Shown: positions 18,467 to 26,579, counted from the first letter of the stretch. The stretch: DNA of 33,789 nucleotides from an uncultured Eubacteriales bacterium (GCA_902373515.1 CABKML010000019.1:1-33789), one strand, 5' to 3'. Notes: a model not told the origin generated them from the letters alone. Numbers and translations are program-made.

Positions 18467-19720
18467 ATGGCTACTAAAGGTAATTTACTGTATGCTCAAT
18501 CAGGCGGTCCGACAGCAGTTATTAATACTAGTGTTTGGGGGGCTTTACAAGCGGCACAAGCTTGTGCACAAGTAGGTGAGGTTTACGCCGCTTATCACGG
18601 AATTCAGGGTGTTCTTGCCGGCGAACTTTTCGATTTGGCGGCGGAAGATCAAGTGCAGTTTACGAAAATGCCTTATACGCCGGGGGCTGTTCTGGGCAGT
18701 TGCCGCTATCGTCTGAAACAAGAAGCGACGGAAGATTATCAGAAAATATTGGATATTTTCCGACGCTACAATATTCGTTATTTCCTGTATAACGGCGGGA
18801 ACGATTCGATGGATACCTGCAATAAGCTGCATCATTTTTTTCAGGAGCAAAATTATGAATGTGCCGTTATCGGCGTGCCCAAAACAATAGATAATGATTT
18901 GGTTCTGACCGATCATAGCCCCGGCTTTGCCAGTTCCGTACGCTGCGTATCCACCTTGATGGCGGAAGTGACAGTTGATGCCTGCAGTTACACGACCCCG
19001 CAAATATTGCTGTTTGAAATTATGGGACGCAATGCCGGTTGGTTGACGGCAGGCAGCGCTTTGGCGAGATTAAGCGGCTTCGGGCCCGATTTAATTTATT
19101 TACCGGAACGGACTTTTTCTTTGGAGAACTTTTTGCAGGATGTCACAAATTTGCAGGCGCAAAAACCGCACATTGTTATCGCCGTTTCAGAAAGCCTGCG
19201 CCTTGCCGACGGGCGTTATGTCAAAGAACTGAGCGGTACGAAAGAACATGATGTTTTCGGTCACGAACAGATGGGCGGTGCGGCCCAACTTTTAGCAGCC
19301 TATTTGAAGAAAAATCTCCATACTAAAGTTAGAGCCATTGAATTTTCACTGGTGCAAAGAGCCGCCTGTCATTTAGCTTCGCAAGTTGATCTGTATGAAG
19401 CTTATCACGTGGCGGAACATGCCGTGAAATTGGCGGTAGACGGTGTCAGCGGCAAAATGGTGGCCTTACAGCGTGAGTCCGATCAGCCTTATCAAGTCAG
19501 TTACAAGGCGGTGGATTTGGATGCTGTAGCGAATGCCGAGAAAAAGTTGCCGTCATCCTGGATTAACGCTGCCGGCAATGATGTTACAGATGAATTTGTT
19601 CGCTATTGCTTACCGCTAATAAGCAATAGAAAAGATGCGGGACGATATGATGTGCCGTTAGAGTTAACAGATAACGGCCTGCCCGGTTTCGCCTACCTGA
19701 AAAAGCAGCTTCTGTTATGA
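18467..19720 (+). CDS. pfp: 6-phosphofructokinase, pyrophosphate-dependent type
   Basis: 417 residues. Phosphorylates fructose 6-phosphate in glycolysis. GGPTAVINTS (13-22) is the phosphate-donor loop. GGNDS (110-114) has an aspartate where ATP-using enzymes have glycine, and PKTIDND (138-144) has the lysine seen in PPi-using enzymes; both point to pyrophosphate as donor. MGRN (185-188) contacts the sugar phosphate. ATG 18467 is chosen because AGAGAGG (18456-18462) precedes it; a TTG 21 nt earlier has no site. The length fits the ~400-residue PPi clade. It is followed by a strong terminator. Confidence 0.88.
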   Translation: MATKGNLLYAQSGGPTAVINTSVWGALQAAQACAQVGEVYAAYHGIQGVLAGELFDLAAEDQVQFTKMPYTPGAVLGSCRYRLKQEATEDYQKILDIFRRYNIRYFLYNGGNDSMDTCNKLHHFFQEQNYECAVIGVPKTIDNDLVLTDHSPGFASSVRCVSTLMAEVTVDACSYTTPQILLFEIMGRNAGWLTAGSALARLSGFGPDLIYLPERTFSLENFLQDVTNLQAQKPHIVIAVSESLRLADGRYVKELSGTKEHDVFGHEQMGGAAQLLAAYLKKNLHTKVRAIEFSLVQRAACHLASQVDLYEAYHVAEHAVKLAVDGVSGKMVALQRESDQPYQVSYKAVDLDAVANAEKKLPSSWINAAGNDVTDEFVRYCLPLISNRKDAGRYDVPLELTDNGLPGFAYLKKQLLL

Positions 19721-19745
19721 GTTGCAGGTGGGAAGGGTCTCTATT

Positions 19746-19780
19746 AACTCCGATTGCAGATGAGCAGTCGGAGTTTTTTT
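19746..19780 (+). terminator. Terminator after phosphofructokinase gene
   Basis: AACTCCGA and TCGGAGTT pair around a loop of about 13 nt and are followed by a seven-T run. Confidence 0.85.
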
Positions 19781-19819
19781 GAATAAAGCAGAATAATTTT
19801 ATTGCTGCAACAGTTCCGG

Positions 19820-19885
19820 CGATGCATCGAAGTGGTGAATTAATCATAAATATATCGTTGACTTTTTAAATATATGAGGTATAAT
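19820..19885 (+). promoter_or_regulatory. Promoter and upstream palindrome of the lipoprotein gene
   Basis: TTGACT (19858-19863) and TATAAT (19880-19885) with a 16-bp spacer make a strong promoter. The perfect 10-bp palindrome CGATGCATCG (19820-19829) lies 28 bp before the -35. The same palindrome occurs upstream of the second MATE gene. Confidence 0.7.
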
Positions 19886-19926
19886 TAAAACAATTAACAA
19901 TTAAACAAAATTGGGGGTTGTTAAAT

Positions 19927-20646
19927 ATGAGAGATACTCGGGAAAAGTTAGGTAGTTTAGTGTTAGTTGCTACAATGGCAGTATCATTTACTTTGTCGGC
20001 ATGTGCTTTGTTCAGGGAAAAACGCTTTGATGTTGCAAAAACGAAGCCTCAGGTTACTTCAAATGTTATGACAAATTCAGTTCCCGGCGGTAACTCGGCG
20101 GCAGGTGAAGAACATTATGTAAACTTGGATAACCGAGACGGACAGCTTAAAATTGAAGTTGCAGAGCTCAAAGTTAAGTTGTTACTGCCCGCAGGCTGGC
20201 AAATAAAAAAGAAGAAATATCAGTCGCCCGCAGATAAAGTTGCCGGTTTAGCTATGGACGGCACAGGCAGACATGAGATTTATAATACGACAGGTGATTT
20301 GGTTTGGGCGATTTCTTATCTACCGTATGAAGATTATCCCGGTCAGGAGAAAAATTTACAGGCAATTTATAATCAAGTAGCACTCGGCAATAATTATCGT
20401 TTTGTTTTACGTCCGGAAGAAAAGGATAAAGGTGGAGATAAGCTTAAAATTTTAGAAGAAACGAAAGAAAAACAGGTCATTTATTGTATGCATTATAACG
20501 GCTTTGTACACAATAAAGAGCAGCAAATTTCTCCGGGGGCTCTAGTTCGCTTCAAGCAGAAGCATCTTTTCATAGCTGTTTATGGGTCTGCTATGAGCGG
20601 AGAAAAAGAAATTTGCGAGTTTGCCCGCAGTATCAGCTTACAGTAG
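19927..20646 (+). CDS. Putative lipoprotein of unknown function
   Basis: 239 residues. A lipoprotein signal peptide (basic start, hydrophobic core, lipobox LSAC at 23-26, C26 lipidated) places it on the outer face of the membrane. The mature part has a flexible Asn/Ser/Gly linker and then a mixed alpha/beta domain with many Lys and Tyr residues. I do not recognise the family. The start is ATG 19927 with GGGGG (19913-19917) 9 nt upstream; the frame opens at a TTG three codons earlier. It is a single-gene unit with its own promoter and terminator. Confidence 0.8.
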   Translation: MRDTREKLGSLVLVATMAVSFTLSACALFREKRFDVAKTKPQVTSNVMTNSVPGGNSAAGEEHYVNLDNRDGQLKIEVAELKVKLLLPAGWQIKKKKYQSPADKVAGLAMDGTGRHEIYNTTGDLVWAISYLPYEDYPGQEKNLQAIYNQVALGNNYRFVLRPEEKDKGGDKLKILEETKEKQVIYCMHYNGFVHNKEQQISPGALVRFKQKHLFIAVYGSAMSGEKEICEFARSISLQ

Positions 20647-20672
20647 TAAGATGATTAGAACGGTGATAATCA

Positions 20673-20707
20673 GTCTATCCGACTAAGCTGTCGGATAGGC
20701 TTTTTAT
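20673..20707 (+). terminator. Terminator after lipoprotein gene
   Basis: CTATCCGAC and GTCGGATAG pair perfectly around a 6-nt loop. GC and a T-rich tail (TTTTTATTTT) follow. Confidence 0.85.
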
Positions 20708-20767
20708 TTTGGCACGTACATGTTCAGCATAAGCCGGCAAAACTTAAATGACATTTCACTATAGCGG

Positions 20768-20845
20768 CGATGCATCGTTGCAGCTTATGAGTAATAATAA
20801 AATAAATACATACGCTTTGCCGAGTTTTTTTAATTGCGCTATAAT
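20768..20845 (+). promoter_or_regulatory. Promoter and upstream palindrome of the second MATE gene
   Basis: TTGCCG (20817-20822), a 17-bp spacer and TATAAT (20840-20845). The palindrome CGATGCATCG (20768-20777) lies 39 bp before the -35, one helical turn further than in the lipoprotein promoter. The -10 box also shows that translation starts downstream, at 20891. Confidence 0.65.
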
Positions 20846-20890
20846 AGGAAAATTACCTTAAAAACAGGAAATTTGAACGAGGAGACTGAA

Positions 20891-22285
20891 ATGTTTTTTG
20901 CACGTATATTTCGTAATATTACAGCTAAAACGGCTGATCGCCGCGCCTTAATTCAACAGGGAGGCGTTGTGCAGGCGTTGCTGTTTTTGTCTTCTCCGAC
21001 AATTTTGATGACAGTTGTTTCCTCGATGATTATATTGTCGGACGGTCTGTTTCTGAACAACACTTCTTCAACGGCCGTAGCAGGAGCAATCGGTTATGCC
21101 GCAGCTATTATCAATACAATCAATGCCCTTTCTCAAGGCTTAGCCATAGCAGCCAGAGGTATGATCGGTCAACTTTACGGTCAGGGAGAATATGCCAAAG
21201 TGAAACACGTTCAGGCGCAAGTCATGGCATACTCTTTCCTTTTATCGTGTATATTGGCGCCCTTGTTGGCAGTAATAGCCTATATCCTGAGCAAGACGGT
21301 AAATGCGGAAGTAGCCGGCCCGCTTTTTAACTATTTGAGTTTATATTCATTTGTAATCCCGTTCCTCTTTATGGCAGCCATTTACAATGCCTTGAAAGAC
21401 AGTATCGGACGGCCGGAAGCGACTTTCGTGCGGATGATATTTTTATTCATCTTGAAATTGATATTTAACGGCTTATTTTTATATTATTTCCGCTGGAATG
21501 AGTTCGGCGCCGTCTTAAGTTCATTCTGCTCCTACTTTATTTTGGGCGTTTGGATGTACTATGACCTGTATGTCGCCGTTACACCGGAACGTTTGGATAT
21601 TAAAGACATTAAACCGGACAAAAACGTTTTATATTCTCTCTTCAAAATCGGCATACCGTCCATGTTGAATCAGGCGCTGGTTAATTTCGGCTTGTTTTTA
21701 ATTACGATGGAAGTAGAACATTTCGGTCCCGTAACGCTGAATGCCCAAGCCATTGCATCCAATATTAATTCGCTTTGCTTCAGTCTGCCGGCCTCCATAG
21801 CAACCACGGTAACGACGATGACGGCGATAAATATCGGAGTCGATAACCAAAAACGGGCCAAAGAAATTTACGTTAAAGCCTGTTTTATAAGCCTGATTAT
21901 TGCGGCTGTTCTTTGCGGTATATTTATTCCGAACAATCTCTTCTTTATACGCCTTTTCCGAAATGAACCCGATATTTTGCAAATAGCCGGTCATGCTCTG
22001 GATATTTACACCTGGTCGATTATTCCTTTCGGCTTATTCTGCGTTGCCCAAGCCGTTTTTGTCGCCTTAGGACGGACGAAAATTCCTTTGGTCGCCGGAT
22101 TTTTGCGTATTTGGTTGATTCGTTATATTTTCATTCGCATATTCATTGCACAAATGGGCGTTGACGCTATTTTCTGGGGCAATCTGGTCTCCAATTACAT
22201 TGCCGCCGCTTTAATTATGATTTGGTTGTACTTTACGCCGTGGAAATCAATAATCGGTCAGGACCTTGAAAGAATAAAAGGTTAA
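20891..22285 (+). CDS. MATE family efflux transporter (second copy)
   Basis: 464 residues with about 12 membrane spans. The first half carries LLFLSSPTILMTVVSSMIILSDG and the second half repeats the pattern at FKIGIPSMLNQALVNFGLFL. It is only distantly similar to the MATE protein at 17-18.4 kb, so the two are not a recent duplication. ATG 20891 follows GGAG (20881-20884), and the promoter lies just upstream, which excludes the TTG at 20834. Transcribed alone as far as can be seen. Substrate unknown. Confidence 0.87.
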   Translation: MFFARIFRNITAKTADRRALIQQGGVVQALLFLSSPTILMTVVSSMIILSDGLFLNNTSSTAVAGAIGYAAAIINTINALSQGLAIAARGMIGQLYGQGEYAKVKHVQAQVMAYSFLLSCILAPLLAVIAYILSKTVNAEVAGPLFNYLSLYSFVIPFLFMAAIYNALKDSIGRPEATFVRMIFLFILKLIFNGLFLYYFRWNEFGAVLSSFCSYFILGVWMYYDLYVAVTPERLDIKDIKPDKNVLYSLFKIGIPSMLNQALVNFGLFLITMEVEHFGPVTLNAQAIASNINSLCFSLPASIATTVTTMTAINIGVDNQKRAKEIYVKACFISLIIAAVLCGIFIPNNLFFIRLFRNEPDILQIAGHALDIYTWSIIPFGLFCVAQAVFVALGRTKIPLVAGFLRIWLIRYIFIRIFIAQMGVDAIFWGNLVSNYIAAALIMIWLYFTPWKSIIGQDLERIKG

Positions 22286-22349
22286 AACGTTTATTAACTT
22301 TTTAACTTGGCAGGCGAATAATATATTTAATTTCCTTGTTGAATACGGC

Positions 22350-22378
22350 TTGTTTCCGGTGTGGGAAAAAAGTATACT
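22350..22378 (+). promoter_or_regulatory. Promoter of small membrane protein gene
   Basis: TTGTTT (22350-22355), a 17-bp spacer, and TATACT (22373-22378). It lies 39 nt before the chosen start. Confidence 0.6.
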
Positions 22379-22417
22379 AATGATATCCGGATAAAAATAA
22401 ATGTTATGGAGGATTTT

Positions 22418-22738
22418 ATGTACAAAATTATAAGCTTTGTTTCGTATTTCCTGTTGCTTATATCATCCGTTAACTATTATTCTATGTCAACAGATGAGTT
22501 GCTTTATTTATGGATAACGTTGTTTGTTTTAGGCGTCCTTATTCAGATGTATGTTAATCAAAAACTTTTCCGACACACAGGAACGAAATTAGTTTATTGG
22601 GATAGTTTATTAATATTGTGGATTATTTTTGTACCTAGAATCGTATTACCTTATGGTTTGTCCAGGCTGTTAATGATAACGGTGGGCATGATTTATGCCT
22701 TGATGATGGCCCGGAAAAAGCAGGCGCTTATGAATTAG
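22418..22738 (+). CDS. Small integral membrane protein, unknown
   Basis: 106 residues with about four hydrophobic segments (FVSYFLLLISSV, LWITLFVLGVLIQMYV, LLILWIIFVPRIVLPYG, LLMITVGMIYALMMA). It ends in a short basic tail. I do not recognise the family. ATG 22418 follows GGAGG (22408-22412) by 5 nt. The open frame extends 19 codons further upstream to 22361, but that would start within the promoter. It has its own promoter and terminator. Confidence 0.75.
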   Translation: MYKIISFVSYFLLLISSVNYYSMSTDELLYLWITLFVLGVLIQMYVNQKLFRHTGTKLVYWDSLLILWIIFVPRIVLPYGLSRLLMITVGMIYALMMARKKQALMN

Positions 22739-22753
22739 AGTATATATACCGGA

Positions 22754-22787
22754 GGCTCTACAAATGAATTATTGTAGAGCCTTATTG
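22754..22787 (+). terminator. Terminator after small membrane protein gene
   Basis: GGCTCTACAA (22754-22763) and TTGTAGAGCC (22772-22781) pair perfectly around an 8-nt loop, then TTATTGTT. The T-tail is imperfect. It lies between convergent genes. Confidence 0.7.
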
Positions 22788-22801
22788 TTAAAACTGCATA
22801 A

Positions 22802-23788
22802 TTAATTCTGATTTAAGTACTTGAGACAGAACGTCTGTATGTGCCTGAAATATTCTTCGCTATCGGAGAAAATCGCTTCAGCGTGCCCGAAATCACCGGG
22901 AATTATAAATTTATCCTTTTCTCCTTTTTTAGCGGCATACATCTCCAATGACATATCCGCCGGAACAAAGTCGTCTTTCGCTGTATGAACAAACATAATC
23001 GGGACGGAAGCCTTTTTCACGGCGTCAAGCGGCTTAACGGCACTTATCGTGAACCCGGCTTGAAGTTGCGCCATTTGCTGCGCCATGTACAAAACGGGGA
23101 AAGGCGGCAAATTAAAGCGGAACTTCAATTCTTTGCTGAAAATGGTAAATAAATCGCTGTAAGCACAGTCGGCAATGACGGCTTTTACCTGTTCCGGTAC
23201 TGTTGCTGCCGCCAGAAGGACGGTAGCACCGCCCATTGATGTACCGTGCAGGACAATTTGCGCATCTTGATTTTCCGCAATGATATTTTTGATTAAAATT
23301 TGTAAATCTGAAGCATCTTTCGCACCCATGGTGATGTATTTACCTTCACTCGGACGATGACCTCTTAAAGAATAAGTGACAATATTGTATCCGTATTTGT
23401 AAAAACCTTGAGCATATAGTAAGGAGCGACTTTCGTTCGATTGGTAACCGTGAACAATAATCAGCCAACGATTACTCGGATTTTTTTGCCTGATTTTATG
23501 CCCTTGCAGTGTCAACCCGTCGGCAGTCGTGAATTGAAAGGGCTCAACCTGTGCCTGATTTTTCTCGAGCCAAGCGTCTCTTTCCTTTTCTAAAAGTTCT
23601 TTATTTCGAATGACTGTAGACAATTGCGCTTGTACCTTCGGCCGTTTCTGACCGCCATTTTTGGCAACCAGAGCATAATTAACGAAATAGCCGCCGATAA
23701 AAAAAGTAGCCGAACCGTAGAGGAAAACGAGGACGGCGAGGACGCAAAGCAGCCTTTTGGTGAATTTCTTGGAAATAGTAACTGTCAT
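22802..23788 (-). CDS. Alpha/beta hydrolase with N-terminal membrane anchor
   Basis: 328 residues. One span at about 12-33 anchors the protein, and the catalytic domain is probably extracellular. The serine hydrolase elbow is GTSMGG (182-187, nucleophile S184). VHGYQSNESRS supplies the oxyanion region. An aspartate in HTAKDDFVP and the histidine in DFGHAEA complete the triad. It belongs to the COG1073-like group of esterases and peptidases, and the substrate is unknown. A GAGAGG site precedes the start. It is convergent with the small membrane protein gene. Confidence 0.85.
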   Translation of the reverse strand: MTVTISKKFTKRLLCVLAVLVFLYGSATFFIGGYFVNYALVAKNGGQKRPKVQAQLSTVIRNKELLEKERDAWLEKNQAQVEPFQFTTADGLTLQGHKIRQKNPSNRWLIIVHGYQSNESRSLLYAQGFYKYGYNIVTYSLRGHRPSEGKYITMGAKDASDLQILIKNIIAENQDAQIVLHGTSMGGATVLLAAATVPEQVKAVIADCAYSDLFTIFSKELKFRFNLPPFPVLYMAQQMAQLQAGFTISAVKPLDAVKKASVPIMFVHTAKDDFVPADMSLEMYAAKKGEKDKFIIPGDFGHAEAIFSDSEEYFRHIQTFCLKYLNQN

Positions 23789-23955
23789 AAAATAAACCTC
23801 TCTATTATTATTTGCTAATTTTATCCGTGAGCTTTATTTTTGTCTATTTCGCATCTTAATTATCGATGTATCTTCCGCCATGTTTTCGGGCTCAAGAGGC
23901 GACGATAGCAGATAAAAAACTAATCAATTTTAAATGTTCGGAAATCTTTGCTACA

Positions 23956-23996
23956 CGATATGTATCGTTGATGAACAGTATGATTTAAGGTAAAAT
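23956..23996 (+). promoter_or_regulatory. Promoter of EIIC-like gene with adjoining inverted repeat
   Basis: TTGATG (23968-23973), a 17-bp spacer and TAAAAT (23991-23996). The inverted repeat CGATA-TG-TATCG (23956-23967) directly abuts the -35. It loosely resembles the CGATGCATCG palindromes at 19820 and 20768. Confidence 0.5.
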
Positions 23997-24037
23997 ATAA
24001 AGAAATTTAATTCTATAATCAGATAGAAAGAACGAAA

Positions 24038-25087
24038 ATGAATAAAGAAATGTTAAAAAAGTCCCTCAACAACTGGTTGCAGGGCGCATCAATGGGTATC
24101 GTTGTCGGTTTGATTCCCGGTGCCATTCTGGGAACTTTGACCGCACCTTTCTTGGGTAAAGGCGGTATCATGGCCTTAATAGCCGGCGCTATTGTGGCGT
24201 ATCAATTTTGCGTACCTTTCATGGTCGGATATTTTACAGCCTTGCAGTTCAAACTGAACGGGATTGAAAGTGCCGTTTTGGCGGGCGCTGCGTTCTTGGG
24301 CAGCGGTGCTTTGAAATTTGTCGACAAGGGTTGGACAATTAAAGGTACGGGCGATTTGATTAATACCATGTTGACCGTGGCAATTGCCCTCGTGCTGATC
24401 AAGTTATACAACAATCGTTGGAAGAGCTTGAATATTGTCGTTTTGCCTTTATTCGGCGGTGTTTTACCCGGATTGCTGGGCCTTTTGTGTTTACCGGCAG
24501 TAAGCGGCTTCACCGCTTTATTAGGCAGTCTGATTAAACATTTAACGACTGTGCAGCCTTTGATTATGGCGGTATTAATCAGTATTATCTTCTCTTTAAT
24601 CATTGTAACCCCGCTTTCATCTGTGGCCATTGCTTATGCCGTATCTATTTCCGGCTTGGCGGCAGGTGCGGCCAACTTGGGCATCGTGGCGACGGTCTTT
24701 ACTTTGGTTTGCGGCTCTTATATGGTTAATCCTAAGGGTATTACCTTTTCCCTCTTCTTCGCCGGCCCTAAATTGTTGATGGCAAATTACCTGCAGAATT
24801 TAATAATGACCGTACCGCTTGTAATTAATGCCGCTGTTGTCGGGGTGTTTGCTTACCTGTTTAATATTCAGGGAACGACGCAATCGGCAGGATTCGGTAT
24901 TACCGGTTTGGCCGGCCCTTTGAATGCATATACATTCATGAGCGGTTCAAGTCTGATTAATTGGCTTATTTTGTTGCTGGTCTTTGTGGTCGTTCCGTTA
25001 GTTGTATCTATATTTACACATTCACTGTTAACAAAAGTCGGTTTATACAAAGCGGAAATATATCAATATCAACGGGCAGACAAATAA
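24038..25087 (+). CDS. PTS EIIC-like membrane protein (PTS_EIIC_2 type)
   Basis: 349 residues, almost wholly hydrophobic, with about eight to ten spans. The start GASMGIVVGLIPGAILGTLTAP and the internal VTPLSSVAIAYAVSISGLAAGAANLGI resemble the EIIC-like family that stands alone without EIIA or EIIB domains. No cysteine or histidine phosphorylation site is seen, and no other phosphotransferase component is nearby. The family's transported substrate is not known to me. It lies 61 nt upstream of the D-lactate dehydrogenase gene, with no clear terminator between them. Confidence 0.65.
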   Translation: MNKEMLKKSLNNWLQGASMGIVVGLIPGAILGTLTAPFLGKGGIMALIAGAIVAYQFCVPFMVGYFTALQFKLNGIESAVLAGAAFLGSGALKFVDKGWTIKGTGDLINTMLTVAIALVLIKLYNNRWKSLNIVVLPLFGGVLPGLLGLLCLPAVSGFTALLGSLIKHLTTVQPLIMAVLISIIFSLIIVTPLSSVAIAYAVSISGLAAGAANLGIVATVFTLVCGSYMVNPKGITFSLFFAGPKLLMANYLQNLIMTVPLVINAAVVGVFAYLFNIQGTTQSAGFGITGLAGPLNAYTFMSGSSLINWLILLLVFVVVPLVVSIFTHSLLTKVGLYKAEIYQYQRADK

Positions 25088-25148
25088 GTCGTGCAATGAT
25101 GCGGCCTTAATAATGCGGTCGAAATAAAAATCGTAAAGGAGAAAAGCA

Positions 25149-26144
25149 ATGGTTAAAATTATTTCTTATAACGTCAGTGATGAGTCGGCTCCCTTGGCTT
25201 TAGCATGGGCGAAAAGAAAAAATATAGAGGTCAAGTTGGTCAAAGAAACTTTGAATGCTGAAACTGTAAAGATGGCTCAGGGATATGACGGGGTAACAGC
25301 TTCGGTAAATGCTCCGTTGGATGCCGCAGTTTATGGGGAATTGGAAGCTTACGGCATTCGGCAAATTGCCCAAAGGTCGGCCGGATTTGACTATTATGAC
25401 TTGAATGCGGCGAAGGAGCATCATTTGATTATTTCCAATGTTCCGTCCTACTCGCCGGAATCTATCGCCGAATTTGTCGTCATGCAAACTTTGGAATTGG
25501 TTCGCAAAGCTGCAGTTATTCGGCAACGGGTCGCCGAGCATGATTTCCGTTGGCAGCCTGTAATCAGAGGTAAAGTTCTGGGTGAAATGACTGTCGGCGT
25601 TATCGGTACCGGCCGGATCGGCAAAGAAACTGCTCGTATTTTTAAGGGCTTCGGGGCCCAAGTTATCGGCTTCGACATGTATCCGAGCAAAGAAGCGGAA
25701 CAATATTTAACTTATAAGTCAAGTGTTGCGGAGCTTTTGGCGGAGGCTGATATTGTAACTTTACATACGCCTGCTACTAAAGATAATTATCATCAATTTA
25801 ACGCCGAATTATTTAAGCAATTCAAAAAAGGAGCTTATTTTATTAATGCTGCTCGCGGCAGTCTGGTGCAAACGGCGGACTTGCTGGCGGCTATTGCCGA
25901 GGGGCAAATAGCCGGTGCGGCCTTGGATACTTATGAAGGCGAAATCGGTTTGGTACCGCGGGACAATCGGGGTAAAGACCTTAATGATCCGTTGTTCGAT
26001 GCGATTCTGTCCAATCCGCACATTTTGTACACGCCGCATATTGCATATTATACCGATACTGCGATTAAGAACTTGATGGAGACGGGTTTGGAAGCTTGTT
26101 TGGCAGTAATTGAAACCGGCGATTGCCCGACCAGAGTTAATTGA
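25149..26144 (+). CDS. ldhA: D-lactate dehydrogenase (D-2-hydroxyacid dehydrogenase family)
   Basis: 331 residues. Reduces pyruvate to D-lactate with NADH, regenerating NAD in fermentation. The cofactor motif GTGRIG is at 153-158. Catalytic arginine R236 lies in NAARGSLV and the catalytic histidine H297 in YTPHIAYYT; the acid lies in the DTYEGEIG region. Positions agree with Lactobacillus-type D-LDH. The ribosome site AAAGGAG precedes ATG 25149. Another 2-hydroxyacid as substrate is possible but less likely given the close match in length and motifs. Repeat A downstream probably serves as its terminator. Confidence 0.88.
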   Translation: MVKIISYNVSDESAPLALAWAKRKNIEVKLVKETLNAETVKMAQGYDGVTASVNAPLDAAVYGELEAYGIRQIAQRSAGFDYYDLNAAKEHHLIISNVPSYSPESIAEFVVMQTLELVRKAAVIRQRVAEHDFRWQPVIRGKVLGEMTVGVIGTGRIGKETARIFKGFGAQVIGFDMYPSKEAEQYLTYKSSVAELLAEADIVTLHTPATKDNYHQFNAELFKQFKKGAYFINAARGSLVQTADLLAAIAEGQIAGAALDTYEGEIGLVPRDNRGKDLNDPLFDAILSNPHILYTPHIAYYTDTAIKNLMETGLEACLAVIETGDCPTRVN

Positions 26145-26179
26145 TTGTCGATGAAGACAGGTTAATTTATATTATTTCG

Positions 26180-26265
26180 GCTCACCTATTTGTACCAACC
26201 ACAAAAAGTTAGACCAAAATCTAAAGATGGGGGTAAGTACAAATTCGGTGGGCTTTTTTGTTTGC
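26180..26265. repeat. Repeat A: terminator-like palindromic element, left flank of the peptide cassette
   Basis: A long hairpin. GCTCACC (26180-26186) pairs with GGTGGGC (26247-26253), and TTTGTAC (26189-26195) pairs with GTACAAA (26237-26243). A six-T run then ends the structure, so it can terminate the D-LDH transcript. The loop carries AAAAGTTAGACCAAAATC, shared exactly with repeat B at 30.5 kb, and TTTTTTGTTTGCG follows in both. The ends TGTACC...GTACA look like the termini of IS3-family elements, which suggests a relic without transposase. No target-site duplication was found. The rest of 26145-26384 shows nothing else I can support. Confidence 0.7.
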
Positions 26266-26384
26266 GTGTGTTGAAAATAAAAAAGGCAGTGAATGCTTAA
26301 AATACGTATATGGATAATTTCTATAATTTTATTGTGGATATAACAGTTTTTATGTACATTTAGCACAAAATTTACTCTTTTCTA

Positions 26385-26413
26385 TTGACTTACGAAAAAA
26401 AGAAAATTATATT
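26385..26413 (+). promoter_or_regulatory. Promoter of the peptide cassette
   Basis: TTGACT (26385-26390), a 17-bp spacer, TATATT (26408-26413). It is the strongest promoter in this part of the window and sits about 90 nt upstream of the peptide start codon. Confidence 0.75.
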
Positions 26414-26422
26414 AAAGCAAAA

Positions 26423-26470
26423 GTTAATTAACAGTTAATTAACTAGGCTTAAGTAAACTGTTGTTAACAG
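26423..26470 (+). promoter_or_regulatory. Tandem palindromes in the leader of the peptide cassette
   Basis: GTTAATTAAC, a 10-bp palindrome, occurs at 26423-26432 and again at 26434-26443, an 11-bp phase. A related inverted repeat, CTGTT...AACAG, lies at 26458-26470. They begin about where transcription would start, so a bound repressor would block the promoter. No regulator gene is within the cassette. Confidence 0.5.
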
Positions 26471-26501
26471 GAATCAAATTTAGAATAAGGAGGAAAATTT
26501 T

Positions 26502-26567
26502 ATGATTATCGAAGATTATGTTGTTTATGACCGTAAAGATGATTGCTATTGCTTTATTTTCTGTTAA
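26502..26567 (+). CDS. Putative RiPP/signal-peptide precursor, 21 residues
   Basis: A 21-codon gene with AAGGAGG (26487-26493) at an ideal 8-nt spacing. The N-terminal part (residues 1-14) is acidic, with Glu4, Asp5, Asp10, Asp13 and Asp14, and would act as leader. The C-terminal nine residues are DDCYCFIFC, with Cys15, Cys17 and Cys21 as the last residue. The pattern of a short acidic leader and a hydrophobic Cys-containing tail resembles precursors of cyclic peptides. It is the first gene after a strong promoter and lies upstream of the E1-like/zincin gene and the exporter. That context is the main support. There is no known family match, so a leader peptide for attenuation remains possible. 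Confidence 0.7.
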   Translation: MIIEDYVVYDRKDDCYCFIFC

Positions 26568-26579
26568 TTTTTTGTTTCG

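Noticed and set aside
18545..19003. A 152-codon open frame on the minus strand within the phosphofructokinase gene
   Set aside because: The plus strand encodes a full enzyme with all motifs. The minus frame has no family motif or ribosome site and follows codon-bias shadowing.
17006..22285. The two MATE genes as a recent duplication
   Set aside because: Their sequences are only distantly alike and the flanking regions differ.
22286..22417. Riboswitch upstream of the small membrane protein gene
   Set aside because: The leader is too short after the promoter (about 33 nt) and shows no structured aptamer.
25200..25703. A 167-codon minus-strand frame within the D-lactate dehydrogenase gene
   Set aside because: The dehydrogenase motifs are continuous on the plus strand across the whole stretch.
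26293..26343. A 16-codon hydrophobic frame (starts MLKIRIW) between repeat A and the cassette promoter
   Set aside because: It lies upstream of the cassette promoter, with only a weak ribosome site and no promoter of its own. Considered as a second precursor, but support is too thin.
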